A stretch of 10,966 nt of DNA from Basidiobolus heterosporus B8920 (lineage: Eukaryota; Basidiobolomycota; Basidiobolomycetes; Basidiobolales; Basidiobolaceae), in assembly GCA_000697455.1 (NCBI GenBank), contig JNET01034647.1, positions 1 through 10,966 of the forward strand, in the 5' to 3' direction. Under the pieces are notes generated by a model. The model was not told the DNA's origin. It saw only the letters and a program-made list of their open reading frames with translations, and did no database searches. Shown piece by piece: positions 1 to 7,287 of the stretch. The position numbers and the translations under genes were made by a program. How positions within the stretch are numbered: position 1 is the first letter of the stretch; each line of letters opens with the position of its first letter.

Positions 1-234
1 CCATCAGCCGCAAGCACCGGGTCATCAAAGCCGACATCAGCTGGTGCGGTACCAGCCAGTTCTGGCGCAGCCACTAAGCCAGCTGGAATGAGTACTCAAA
101 GTGCTGCAAGTAGTAAACCTACAGCTACTAGCCTAATTAGTGCCAATAAACAATCTAATGGCAATGTGCTAGACATCATGTCGAGTAGTGTTTTAGCACT
201 TGCACTTAGTTCACTGGTTTCATATTTTTCTTAA
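1..234 (+). CDS. GPI-anchored Ser/Thr-rich protein, Kre9/Knh1-like family, copy 1 (5'-truncated by window edge)
   Basis: Frame 1 is open from the first base to the TAA at 232-234, giving 77 residues. This is the C-terminal stalk and GPI signal of a protein whose start lies left of the window. The fragment begins in a Ser/Thr/Ala/Pro-rich stalk (PSAASTGSSKPTSAG), the likely O-mannosylation zone, and ends in a hydrophobic tail (VLALALSSLVSYFS) typical of a GPI attachment signal. Bases 1-131 match 2500-2630 of copy 3 with only four differences, so it belongs to the same family as the three complete copies downstream. After base 131 it diverges abruptly: it lacks the PSIGL motif present in the tails of copies 2 to 4. 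The Ig-like domain is not visible here and is inferred from the paralogues. Confidence 0.9.
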   Translation, partial: PSAASTGSSKPTSAGAVPASSGAATKPAGMSTQSAASSKPTATSLISANKQSNGNVLDIMSSSVLALALSSLVSYFS

Positions 235-697
235 ATATAGAGGGCATTGAATCCGAAGATATTTTTACCAATTCCCAATATTCCAAGCATCACCTTTACT
301 TATGCAAACTGATGCTTTCTTCTTGAAATATCAATAAAATAAATCAAATCAGCTTAATAGCTTGAAAACAAATTTGTTCAGCCTGACTAGTCTATTGTTA
401 TTAATATATCACTAATGGTAAAAAAAGGCTGTTGATGAATGGCGCCAATAAGTAAATACCATTACATCAAGCTGATCTTTGAATAATTTAAACCTATAAA
501 AATTGTTTGAGAGCGCGTAGTTACTATGTTTGTGGGTTTCCTAACAAATTTCCAATCTTCCGCGTAGCTGATTCTAACTTAGGGTTTCTGCTACACTTTT
601 GTGATGTATGCAAGTTTTTCATTGTTATGCATACCTTTATGTCGTTTCACAACAATCCCCAACTTTATCCAATTTGCTAATCATTATTGGTGATTTG
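235..697 (+). other. Spacer between copies 1 and 2
   Basis: This AT-rich spacer has no gene. It holds the 3' end of copy 1, with two overlapping AATAAA signals at 333-343, and then the upstream region of copy 2. The TAGCTTGAAAACA string at 358-370 and GTTGATGAAT at 431-440 both recur upstream of copy 4 (3095-3107 and 3119-3128), probably relics of the original duplication. Confidence 0.6.
333..343 (+). terminator. Poly(A) signals of copy 1
   Basis: Two overlapping AATAAA hexamers at 333-338 and 338-343 lie about 100 nt after the stop codon. Similar signals follow copies 2, 3 and 4. Confidence 0.5.
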
Positions 698-706
698 TAT
701 ATAAAA
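698..706 (+). promoter_or_regulatory. TATA box of copy 2
   Basis: TATATAAAA begins 79 nt before the ATG at 777. The leader after it is rich in A, T and C and ends in a good fungal start context (gtcaacATG). Confidence 0.7.
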
Positions 707-776
707 AAACCTCACCACTGAAGTCATTACATTATCACGTTGAATAGCCTCTCATCTCTTTACTAAATCAGTCAAC

Positions 777-1457
777 ATGTACACTAACTCTTTCTCTACC
801 TCTGCTCTTCTTGTCCTGGCCATGATTGCCAAATATGTCGAGGCTGGAGTGGCAATCACTGGTCCTTTGGGTAACACCTGGGCTGCCGGATCAAGTCACA
901 TCATTACCTGGACTGACAACGGTGACGGAACACCAATGCCAGCAACTTTCAATATCGACCTCATGGCTGGTCCAATGACTGCCCTTCAACTGGTTGGGAA
1001 TGTAGCCACCAATACTGATTCGGCTGCTGGTCAATACACTTGGAGTGTGCCAGCAACAATCACTCCAGGTAAAGAGTATGCACTTCGTTTTGGGACACCA
1101 CCGAACATAGCGTACAGTCCCTACTTTGAAATCAGTGCTCCCGGCTCAGAAAACGGATCAGGTGCTGGTGTAGTAGCAGCTCCAGCTGGGGGTGTAGCGG
1201 GCGGTTCTTCGAGTGCTGAAACTCCATCAGCCGCAAGCACCGGGTCATCAAAGCCGACATCAGCTGGTGTGGTACCAGCCAGCTCTAGTGGACCTAGTAA
1301 ATCAACCGGGACAAATACTCAAACCATTGCAGGCAACAAGCCCATAACCACCAGTCAGATTGGGGCTACAAAGCAGTCAGGTGGGAATACACAGATATCG
1401 ATCCCTAGCATTGGGTTGGTAGCTATATTCAGTTTAATTATTCTTTCCATATCCTAA
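777..1457 (+). CDS. GPI-anchored Ser/Thr-rich protein with Kre9/Knh1-like domain, copy 2
   Basis: This is a complete intronless gene of 226 residues. Residues 1-23 are a signal peptide ending in KYVEA. Residues about 27-120 form the Kre9/Knh1-type Ig-like N-terminal domain of the fungal Ser-Thr-rich GPI-anchored membrane protein family: ITGPLGNTW, then IITWTDNGDG, QYTWSVPA, YALRFG and YSPYFEIS. An N-glycosylation sequon, NGS, sits at 126-128. A Ser/Thr/Ala/Gly/Pro stalk follows to about residue 205, then a hydrophobic GPI signal (PSIGLVAIFSLIILSIS). There is no cysteine. The ATG has a TATA box 79 nt upstream and starts the signal peptide directly. Such proteins are expected on the plasma membrane or wall. 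Kre9/Knh1 act in beta-1,6-glucan assembly in yeast, but most single-domain relatives have no known function, so I claim no wall-synthesis role. It is identical to copy 4 at 804-919 and to copy 3 at 999-1237. Confidence 0.92.
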   Translation: MYTNSFSTSALLVLAMIAKYVEAGVAITGPLGNTWAAGSSHIITWTDNGDGTPMPATFNIDLMAGPMTALQLVGNVATNTDSAAGQYTWSVPATITPGKEYALRFGTPPNIAYSPYFEISAPGSENGSGAGVVAAPAGGVAGGSSSAETPSAASTGSSKPTSAGVVPASSSGPSKSTGTNTQTIAGNKPITTSQIGATKQSGGNTQISIPSIGLVAIFSLIILSIS

Positions 1458-1911
1458 ACACCAACGTTTCAACTACTTTCGACTTGCTGATTACCAAAAG
1501 TTATATATTGTTCCAAATACTCCAGCTAAATTCCCCTGTGTAGAATCTTTTGAATAAACATTGCCTATAAATAAGATCTTGACTGTGTATATCGCCTCAA
1601 TATAATAATGAATCTAGCATGTCATTTTTTTAGTACCATCAATAATCCATAATGAATTCGGCAAAACGCTTGTCAAACACGTCATTCAATCAAAATCATC
1701 AAACATTGTTGAGATGCGATGATTTCGACTGAATAGGTAGCAGTGATCATGTGTTAGAGAGTGAGTCTATCGAAACATGATAGCTTTTACAGCACTCCAC
1801 CCCACAATGTATCACTAATGCCAGCATATGTAGACTGCTTATTTTAGTGCATGCTTTTATGCAGCACGAAAACAGGTTTGTAATAAGTTGACGATCGCAC
1901 AAGACGGATGG
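1458..1911 (+). other. Spacer between copies 2 and 3
   Basis: There is no supportable gene here. An AATAAA poly(A) signal for copy 2 sits at 1553-1558, about 95 nt after the stop. The remainder is AT-rich upstream DNA of copy 3. Apart from scattered short words I see no long match to the other spacers, in contrast to the near-identical coding regions on either side. Confidence 0.6.
1553..1558 (+). terminator. Poly(A) signal of copy 2
   Basis: AATAAA lies about 95 nt downstream of the copy 2 stop codon. Confidence 0.5.
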
Positions 1912-1920
1912 TATATAAAA
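1912..1920 (+). promoter_or_regulatory. TATA box of copy 3
   Basis: TATATAAAA begins 141 nt before the ATG at 2053. The leader that follows is rich in C, A and T with repeated CACTT/CACTC words. It is about twice as long as the leaders of copies 2 and 4. Confidence 0.7.
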
Positions 1921-2052
1921 GTCAACGCGCAATGACATTCTTCATCCAGCCTACCAATCAACAATCGTTCAGATATCTTTCAATTTAAGCAGTCACTTGT
2001 ACTCACTCTTTCACTTACACTCGCTATTTCTCCAAGTGCCAAACTGATCAAC

Positions 2053-2733
2053 ATGAATACTAGTTCTTTCTCCACCTCCGCTCTTCTTGTCCTGGCCATG
2101 ATTGCCAAATATGTCGATGCTGGAGTGGCAATCACTGGCCCTTTGGGTAACACCTGGGCTGCCGGATCAAGTCATATCATTACCTGGACTGACAACGGTG
2201 ACGGAACACCAATGCCAGCAACCTTCAATATCGACCTTATGACTGGTCCCTTAACCGCCCTTCAACTGGTCGGCAATGTAGCCACCAATACTGATTCGGC
2301 TGCTGGTCAATACACTTGGAGTGTGCCAGCAACAATCACTCCAGGTAAAGAGTATGCACTTCGTTTTGGGACACCACCGAACATAGCGTACAGTCCCTAC
2401 TTTGAAATCAGTGCTCCCGGCTCAGAAAACGGATCAGGTGCTGGTGTAGTAGCAGCTCCAGCTGGGGGTGTAGCGGGCGGTTCTTCGAGTGCTGAAACTC
2501 CATCAGCCGCAAGTACCGGGTCATCAAAGCCGACATCAGCTGGCGCGGTACCAGCCAGTTCTAGTGCAGCCACTAAGCCAGCTGGAATGAGTACTCAAAG
2601 TGCTGCAAGTAGTAAACCTACAGCTACTAGTCAAATGGGGGCTACAAAGCTATCAGGTGGCAACAATCAAGTGATAATTCCAAGCATTGGATTGGCGATT
2701 ATGATTAGTTTGATTAGTTTATTCTTGTCCTAA
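2053..2733 (+). CDS. GPI-anchored Ser/Thr-rich protein with Kre9/Knh1-like domain, copy 3
   Basis: This is a complete intronless gene of 226 residues, collinear with copy 2 without indels. It has a signal peptide (1-23, ending KYVDA), a Kre9/Knh1-type Ig-like domain (about 27-120), an NGS sequon at 126-128, a Ser/Thr/Ala stalk, and a GPI tail (PSIGLAIMISLISLFLS). It has no cysteine. Over the first 160 or so residues it differs from copy 2 at only five positions, including VDAG for VEAG and MTGPLT for MAGPMT. The gene looks chimeric. Bases 2275-2513 are identical to copy 2; the stalk at 2566-2630 is identical to copy 1 (bases 67-131); from about 2631 the tail again resembles copy 2 (GATK.SGGN then PSIGL). 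Location at the plasma membrane or wall follows from the family; the ligand and role are unknown. Confidence 0.92.
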   Translation: MNTSSFSTSALLVLAMIAKYVDAGVAITGPLGNTWAAGSSHIITWTDNGDGTPMPATFNIDLMTGPLTALQLVGNVATNTDSAAGQYTWSVPATITPGKEYALRFGTPPNIAYSPYFEISAPGSENGSGAGVVAAPAGGVAGGSSSAETPSAASTGSSKPTSAGAVPASSSAATKPAGMSTQSAASSKPTATSQMGATKLSGGNNQVIIPSIGLAIMISLISLFLS

Positions 2734-3151
2734 AAACCAAGTCAAATTGTATTACTTAGGTTTCTTTGATTCCCAATATTCCGAAGGATATTACCTTTTT
2801 TTTTGAAATCCCAATATTATGAATAAACCTTTCTTGTTAAGCCAATACCTATTCATCGATGCTTGCTAGTTATGCTATATTTGTTATCTGTGCTGTGATA
2901 TTTTTGGCGACAAAGGAAACAATGATGTGTTATGATTCGTCTAATGCATATTCGAAATCACCAGTGTTTAGAATCGTCGAATGTGTGTATTTGAGATACG
3001 GGGGTTCCATGATTCATTGTCTTATTCCATAAACAAGATTAGCGTATATAGATTAGAGTATATAGGCTTTCTCGTGGTCTTTGATGCATATGTGTAGCTT
3101 GAAAACAATCAGATGTCCGTTGATGAATTGCCGATCATACGTGATAATTCG
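2734..3151 (+). other. Spacer between copies 3 and 4
   Basis: There is no supportable gene here. It contains the copy 3 poly(A) signal (AATAAA, 2822-2827) and the upstream region of copy 4. A 12-mer, GATGTGTTATGA, at 2924-2935 recurs at 4089-4100 at a similar distance after the copy 4 stop, a possible relic of the duplication unit. Confidence 0.55.
2822..2827 (+). terminator. Poly(A) signal of copy 3
   Basis: AATAAA lies about 90 nt after the copy 3 stop codon. Confidence 0.5.
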
Positions 3152-3158
3152 TATAAAA
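3152..3158 (+). promoter_or_regulatory. TATA box of copy 4
   Basis: TATAAAA begins 64 nt before the ATG at 3216. The start context is ctcaccATG. Confidence 0.65.
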
Positions 3159-3215
3159 GAAACCGGCCAAGGACTTCAGCTTCAAACATTCTTTGGCTCT
3201 ATCAAATAACTCACC

Positions 3216-3881
3216 ATGAAAATTCCCTCTTTTTCGACCTCCGCTCTTCTTGTCCTGGCCATGATTGCCAAATATGTCGAGGCTGGAGTGGCAATCACTG
3301 GTCCTTTGGGTAACACCTGGGCTGCCGGATCAAGTCACATCATTACCTGGACTGACAATGGTGACGGAACACCGATGCCAGCAACCTTCAATATCGACCT
3401 TATGACGGGTCCCTTGACTGCTCTTCAGTTAGTTGGGAGCGTTGCTACCAACGTAGACTCTTCCACTGGCCAATACACCTGGAATATACCAGCAACAATC
3501 GCCCCAAGTAAAGAGTATGCACTTCGTTTCGGGACACCACCAAACGTAGCGTACAGCCCATACTTTGAGATCAGTTCAGCTGGATCAGAAAACGGGTCAG
3601 GCGCAGGTGCTGCTCCGGTTCCAGCTGGCAGTGTGGCTGCAGGAACTCCATCGGCCGCAACTACTGGGACAGCGAACTCGGCATCAACCAATTCAGCTCC
3701 GGCTAGTTCAAGTGCGACTAGTAAACCAACTGTAATGAACACTCAAAGTGTAATAAGCAGCAAGCCCACAACGACCAGTCAAATCGGAACTACAAAACAA
3801 TCAGCCGGAAATACACAAGGAATGCTTCCAAGTATTGGATTGGCACTTGCATTTAGTATGATCACCCTTCTCTTCAACTAA
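3216..3881 (+). CDS. GPI-anchored Ser/Thr-rich protein with Kre9/Knh1-like domain, copy 4
   Basis: This is a complete intronless gene of 221 residues. It has the same order as its paralogues: signal peptide (1-23, KYVEA), Kre9/Knh1-type Ig-like domain (about 27-120), NGS sequon, Ser/Thr/Ala/Pro stalk and GPI tail (PSIGLALAFSMITLLFN). It has no cysteine. It is the most diverged complete copy. Changes in the Ig domain include GSVATNVDSSTGQ for GNVATNTDSAAGQ and WNIPATIAPSK for WSVPATITPGK, and the stalk is five residues shorter. Even so, bases 3243-3358 are identical to copy 2 (804-919) at every silent site. It is the last member of the array and faces the convergent CDC50-like gene. The protein is expected at the cell surface; its specific role is unknown. 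Confidence 0.92.
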   Translation: MKIPSFSTSALLVLAMIAKYVEAGVAITGPLGNTWAAGSSHIITWTDNGDGTPMPATFNIDLMTGPLTALQLVGSVATNVDSSTGQYTWNIPATIAPSKEYALRFGTPPNVAYSPYFEISSAGSENGSGAGAAPVPAGSVAAGTPSAATTGTANSASTNSAPASSSATSKPTVMNTQSVISSKPTTTSQIGTTKQSAGNTQGMLPSIGLALAFSMITLLFN

Positions 3882-4336
3882 GGAAGGAAAATAACTGGGA
3901 ATATACAAACAATTCTTTTCAACACTCTACCCCACACGATTCCCTGTATTCCTCTATTACCGAATTTGTCCAAAAATAATAAGGAGATCTTTCGCCCTAT
4001 CTTGAAATAAATCAATCAACATTATTCATGTAGCCAATATTTATTTTTTATAATTTGGATGTCTCCTAGAGGCGGGCGGTGTTAATGTGATGTGTTATGA
4101 AACCTCATTTAATTTTAAGAAATGCACCTATTCACGCAAATATACATCCTCTGTCTAAATTCATTAGAGCACCACGTAAGAGGGATTCTTGCTCAAGACA
4201 AAGAGAAAAACCAGTAAAAAGACAAAAACGTTTTCAAAAATAGGTTGGAGTTGGGATCGTTATTGACTGTGGATTGCTTGAGGAGAAGGATATCAAACGA
4301 ATTAAGGATGTGAGAGTAAGAGCGAATTTTGCCTTC
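3882..4336. other. Convergent spacer, 3' ends of copy 4 and the CDC50-like gene
   Basis: This 455-bp spacer between convergent genes has no supportable gene. A plus-strand AATAAA at 4006-4011 (in cttgaaataaatcaa, similar to the copy 1 3' region) fits the end of copy 4. I see no AATAAA on the minus strand for the CDC50-like gene; T-rich and A-rich tracts around 4200-4240 may serve instead. Confidence 0.6.
4006..4011 (+). terminator. Poly(A) signal of copy 4
   Basis: AATAAA lies about 125 nt after the copy 4 stop codon. Confidence 0.45.
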
Positions 4337-5718
4337 TTAACGCTCAGAGAGATTAAAGCCTTGGCTGCCGATTGAACCAGATGAAGCAGCGCCATTGTTT
4401 TGATTCCAAGATAAGTAGGAGTGATCACCGAGTTTACGAGGCTTGTACAGGTGTCGAGCAGTAAAGATGCAACCTAGTAAAACACAAATGCATCCTACGA
4501 CAATGTATGCAATTCCCAGGAATGGGTTCTTGCCTCCGAGGAAAGAAACAGTAGAAATGACGATAGCCTTAGTTCCTCCGAATTTAGTTACATCGAAATT
4601 CATTTCAACAATCATCTCATACGTTCCCTTCTTCATCCCAACATCGTTGTTACGGCCATACAATTTACGGAAATTGGGTAAACCAGCAGTTCTCATCCAA
4701 ACTTGGAAATGCTCGTCGGTAGATATATCTGGCGGTGGGTATTCAGCCGTGTAGGTTCCATTAGGGTACCGTTTGGCCCAGTTGGGAGGTGGGATGGCTT
4801 CGTTGTATTTATAATTGGTTTTCATGTACTTGTCAGAGTCTGATTTCCAAGCGATTCCCTTAGAACTAAACGTGTATGGTTCTTTAGTATTGTCGGGGTT
4901 CAGGGTTATATTAGATATGGTATCTGGAGATAAAAACATGTTAGAATCTTGAAGCAACTCGATTACATCTTACTATTGTATACACATACCGTTAAACATC
5001 GAGTTCGCAATCAATCCACATGGATATATAGGCAAACTCCTATTAGGGTCTTCTGGAGTTGGTGCAGATTCCACAGCTAGTGGATCACAACTACCACCCG
5101 ATAAAGCAGAGGCACTAAGTGCAGAACCTTTTAGTTGGTCAACATCAAAACTTTTGACGTAGCGGCGATGATTTTGGAAAAAGTGTGTCAAACGATAATA
5201 CAAAAAGAGTGGAGGCTTGAGATCTTTAGGAATTTCAAATCGAATATGGCAATACAAGACAGTTAGACCGTTCGGATTACCTCCACTAAGTGGCCCTTCC
5301 ACGACTCGATATTGTGGTACACTAATTTGTCCAGCCTTACTGAAAGAAGCAGAGAAATCAGAATCTGGGATATTCTGAAAGGTGGGGCCAGCATTAGCAC
5401 AGTAAGTATAATCTATTGTTAATTCATTGACCTAAGTGGAATAAACGGTCAGAAAAGAATATAAACTAGATGAAAGCAAAACACAAACATTGTCGCTAGC
5501 GTAGAGTAACAAGCCGCCAATAGGCGCGAAGATAATTCCAATAACAAATAGAGTAGGAAGAACAGTCTTAGGAGTGAGAATTGGTTGCCAGGCCTTCAAC
5601 CTTTGCTGCTTAAAAGCGGTATCTATCGGTTCAAGAAATTGGTAAGGTTTCGGAAGGAAATAAAAATTGAGAAATGATACATACTGGCTGGCTTTTTGGA
5701 TTTGACTTCCGGCTCCAT
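4337..5718 (-). CDS. CDC50/LEM3 family P4-ATPase (phospholipid flippase) beta subunit
   Basis: There are four exons on the minus strand: 5718-5685, 5622-5489, 5431-4990 and 4923-4337. Introns are 5684-5623 (62 nt, phase 1), 5488-5432 (57 nt, phase 0) and 4989-4924 (66 nt, phase 1), all GT-AG; the last has a CTAAC branch motif. The phases join exactly to give 398 residues, the usual family length. Family hallmarks are the N-terminal [13 protein letters not shown] (13-25), TM1 at about 32-52, CHIRFEIP (117-124), FLYYRL then [10 protein letters not shown] (132-150), [11 protein letters not shown] (194-204), [11 protein letters not shown] (284-294) and TM2 at about 337-360. C67, C117, C171 and C194 are candidates for the family's disulfides; NIT (208) and NGT (258) are sequons. 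CDC50 proteins bind P4-ATPases, which they need for ER exit and for moving phospholipids to the cytosolic leaflet. Which ATPase it serves cannot be read here. Confidence 0.95.
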
Positions 5719-5941
5719 AAGTGAGTAGAGTTAGCCGAGAATAGAACGAGAAGAAAGAGTAAGAGTTACGCTCAGCAGTGACCGCTGGATATGTAAAAAA
5801 ACTGAGTAAATTGTCAACGAGGAAAAGGGAACAGTCATTCCGTAATGTAACAATCAATTTATTCTGATCAACTCCGGGTGAAAAGAATAGAATTCTTGGC
5901 ACAATTTAGTAATGAGACCGCTTGTTTGATTAAAAGCAATT

Positions 5942-5971
5942 CATCTGATTAGTTTCTATATAAATCAGATG
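5942..5971 (-). promoter_or_regulatory. Inverted repeat around a TATA-like sequence upstream of the CDC50-like gene
   Basis: CATCTGATT (5942-5950) and AATCAGATG (5963-5971) are perfect 9-bp inverted arms separated by 12 nt containing TATATA. On the minus strand it reads TTTATATA, about 240 nt before the CDC50 ATG. It could be a core promoter flanked by a palindromic factor site. No factor can be named. Confidence 0.3.
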
Positions 5972-6027
5972 TCAAGACGTAACATGTTTCGATTGAGAAC
6001 TTCTACAATATGCAGATTACTTTGCAC

Positions 6028-6046
6028 TAACCCTAGCCCTAAACCC
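6028..6046 (-). promoter_or_regulatory. Telomere-like (TTAGGG) element upstream of the CDC50-like gene
   Basis: The plus strand reads TAACCCTAGCCCTAAACCC. On the minus strand this gives GGGTTTAGGGCTAGGGTTA, three degenerate TTAGGG-type units about 310 nt before the CDC50 start. Such elements bind TTAGGG-specific Myb factors (Tbf1/TRF type) in fungal promoters; binding here is inferred. Confidence 0.35.
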
Positions 6047-6152
6047 GAAAGATAACTCAGCCCCACCCACTGTATGTTTAGCATATTAGAGATCCATGCT
6101 AGATAATCTATATACGAGCCAATAGCATTAGGACAAAGCAAATTCTTGTTAT

Positions 6153-6158
6153 TTTATT
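6153..6158 (-). terminator. Poly(A) signal of the glycosyltransferase-like gene
   Basis: TTTATT on the plus strand is AATAAA on the minus strand, about 90 nt after the stop codon at 6248-6250. Confidence 0.5.
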
Positions 6159-6247
6159 TGATCATCTAGAGTGGGAATGTGATGTTTATGAACAAATAAT
6201 ATCGAAGGAAGCTGGTGACCTTTCATACAACACAAATTCGCTATTTA

Positions 6248-7287
6248 CTACACTGAACGACTTTCGTGCTGTTGAATACGCTCTTCACAATCTCCATCTT
6301 GATGAATGAGATAGCCGGTCCAGCCTTCTGAACTACAACGCCAATCGTTAGCGTGTATGAGATAAGTTAATATAGACTGATCTTGACGATGGTTGGCTCT
6401 ACTTGAACCTTTTGGTGCAATGCAATCTTTAACTAACGCACACTCTCTCAATGGACGGACAAGAGAATTCATAATGGTTTGATTAAGGGTATTCACTCCT
6501 ATCATGGCGCCATTGCAATTTCTCAACTCTGAATATTTTGACATTTGGTCTTGGAAGTAGTCAAAAACACCTGGATGTGTGTAATCCTTTACCTTCCCAC
6601 TACTAGTTGGACTCCAAAAACCTTCTTCTTCAATGTACTTCACAGCCTTACGGAGGAAATGAGGAAACACTCGATTTCCTGAATCCATCCAAAGGATTGT
6701 TCCCGGAAATTCATCGGCCACTTCGTTTATGATTCCAGCTTTCCAGCCATATTCACCACGGCTCTTATTTACATCCCAAAAATCAGGATACTGGTCGAAA
6801 TTGAACTTGGTCAATTGGTGGAGATAACCTTTCTCACGAAGATTTTCCAACTTGACGCGTTCTTCAATGCCCAAATTCAGATCATACACAACAATCCTGG
6901 GCATTTCTGATTTCTTCAGGAAGGTCTGTGTGTCGTGAAGAGAGTAGAGAAATCCAAGCAGTGGACAAAAGTGATTCGAACTTGCTGCAGTAACAATGGT
7001 ATATCGGAACTCGTTAGAGACGGTGCTCGCTTGACATCCTATAGGTTCTAATGAGTTGGCGACTTTTGTCAGGACAAGAAGTACTTAATGCACATACCTT
7101 TATCACAGGAAATTTCTTCTTTGAATTCACGTAGTAATACCAGACTGTACAAAATCACTCCGGCCAGTAACATCCCCAGTTGTAACAGAATGATTCTTCG
7201 GACGGAAAAAATCGAATAAACATTTTCTGCACGAGAGCCAACCTTCTCGTATTGAGGCAAAGCTTTTTCTTTCTTCAAGTTAAACAT
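6248..7287 (-). CDS. Type II membrane protein, DUF1647-like putative glycosyltransferase
   Basis: Two minus-strand exons, 7287-7098 and 7047-6248, are joined across a 50-nt GT-AG intron (7097-7048, phase 1, GTATGT donor, CTGAC branch motif, ATTAG acceptor). The product is 329 residues. The first in-frame ATG is at 7287. The N-tail is short and basic, with a single membrane anchor at about 32-52 (IILLQLGMLLAGVILYSLVLL), so a Golgi-type type II topology is likely. The lumenal part has family motifs: YTIVTAASSNHFCPLLGFL (79-97), IVVYDLNLG (115-123), YGWKAGII (163-170), ILWMDSGNR (181-189), NGAMIG (242-247) and HRQDQSIL (283-290). These recall the DUF1647-type, nucleotide-diphospho-sugar-transferase-like proteins of early-diverging fungi and nematodes. 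MDSG sits where GT-A enzymes carry DxD. Sugar donor and acceptor are unknown, and catalysis is inferred. Confidence 0.82.

Larger units (their letters stand above)
5719..6247. other. Spacer upstream of the CDC50-like gene and downstream of the glycosyltransferase-like gene
   Basis: No gene is seen in this 529-bp spacer between two minus-strand genes. It should contain the CDC50 promoter and leader (right after 5718), a short inverted repeat (5942-5971), a telomere-like element (6028-6046), and the 3' region of the glycosyltransferase-like gene with its poly(A) signal (6153-6158). Confidence 0.6.

Noticed and set aside
1747-1938. Minus-strand, ATG-started 63-codon frame rich in cysteine
   Set aside because: It overlaps the TATA box and upstream region of copy 3 in antisense, is short, has no signal peptide and no paralogue in the other spacers.
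3113-3313. Plus-strand 66-codon frame starting upstream of copy 4
   Set aside because: Its ATG lies before the TATA box, so it is probably not transcribed, and most of it is an out-of-frame reading of copy 4.
3425-3742. Minus-strand open frame of 105 codons opposite copy 4
   Set aside because: It is antisense to the low-complexity stalk and Ig region of a well-supported gene, and has no motif of its own.
4234-4428. Minus-strand open frame of 64 codons overlapping the CDC50-like stop region
   Set aside because: It overlaps the real 3' end in another frame and has no recognisable content.
4443-4754. Plus-strand open frame of 103 codons opposite the CDC50-like last exon
   Set aside because: It is a shadow of the conserved CDC50 coding frame, which carries the family motifs on the other strand.
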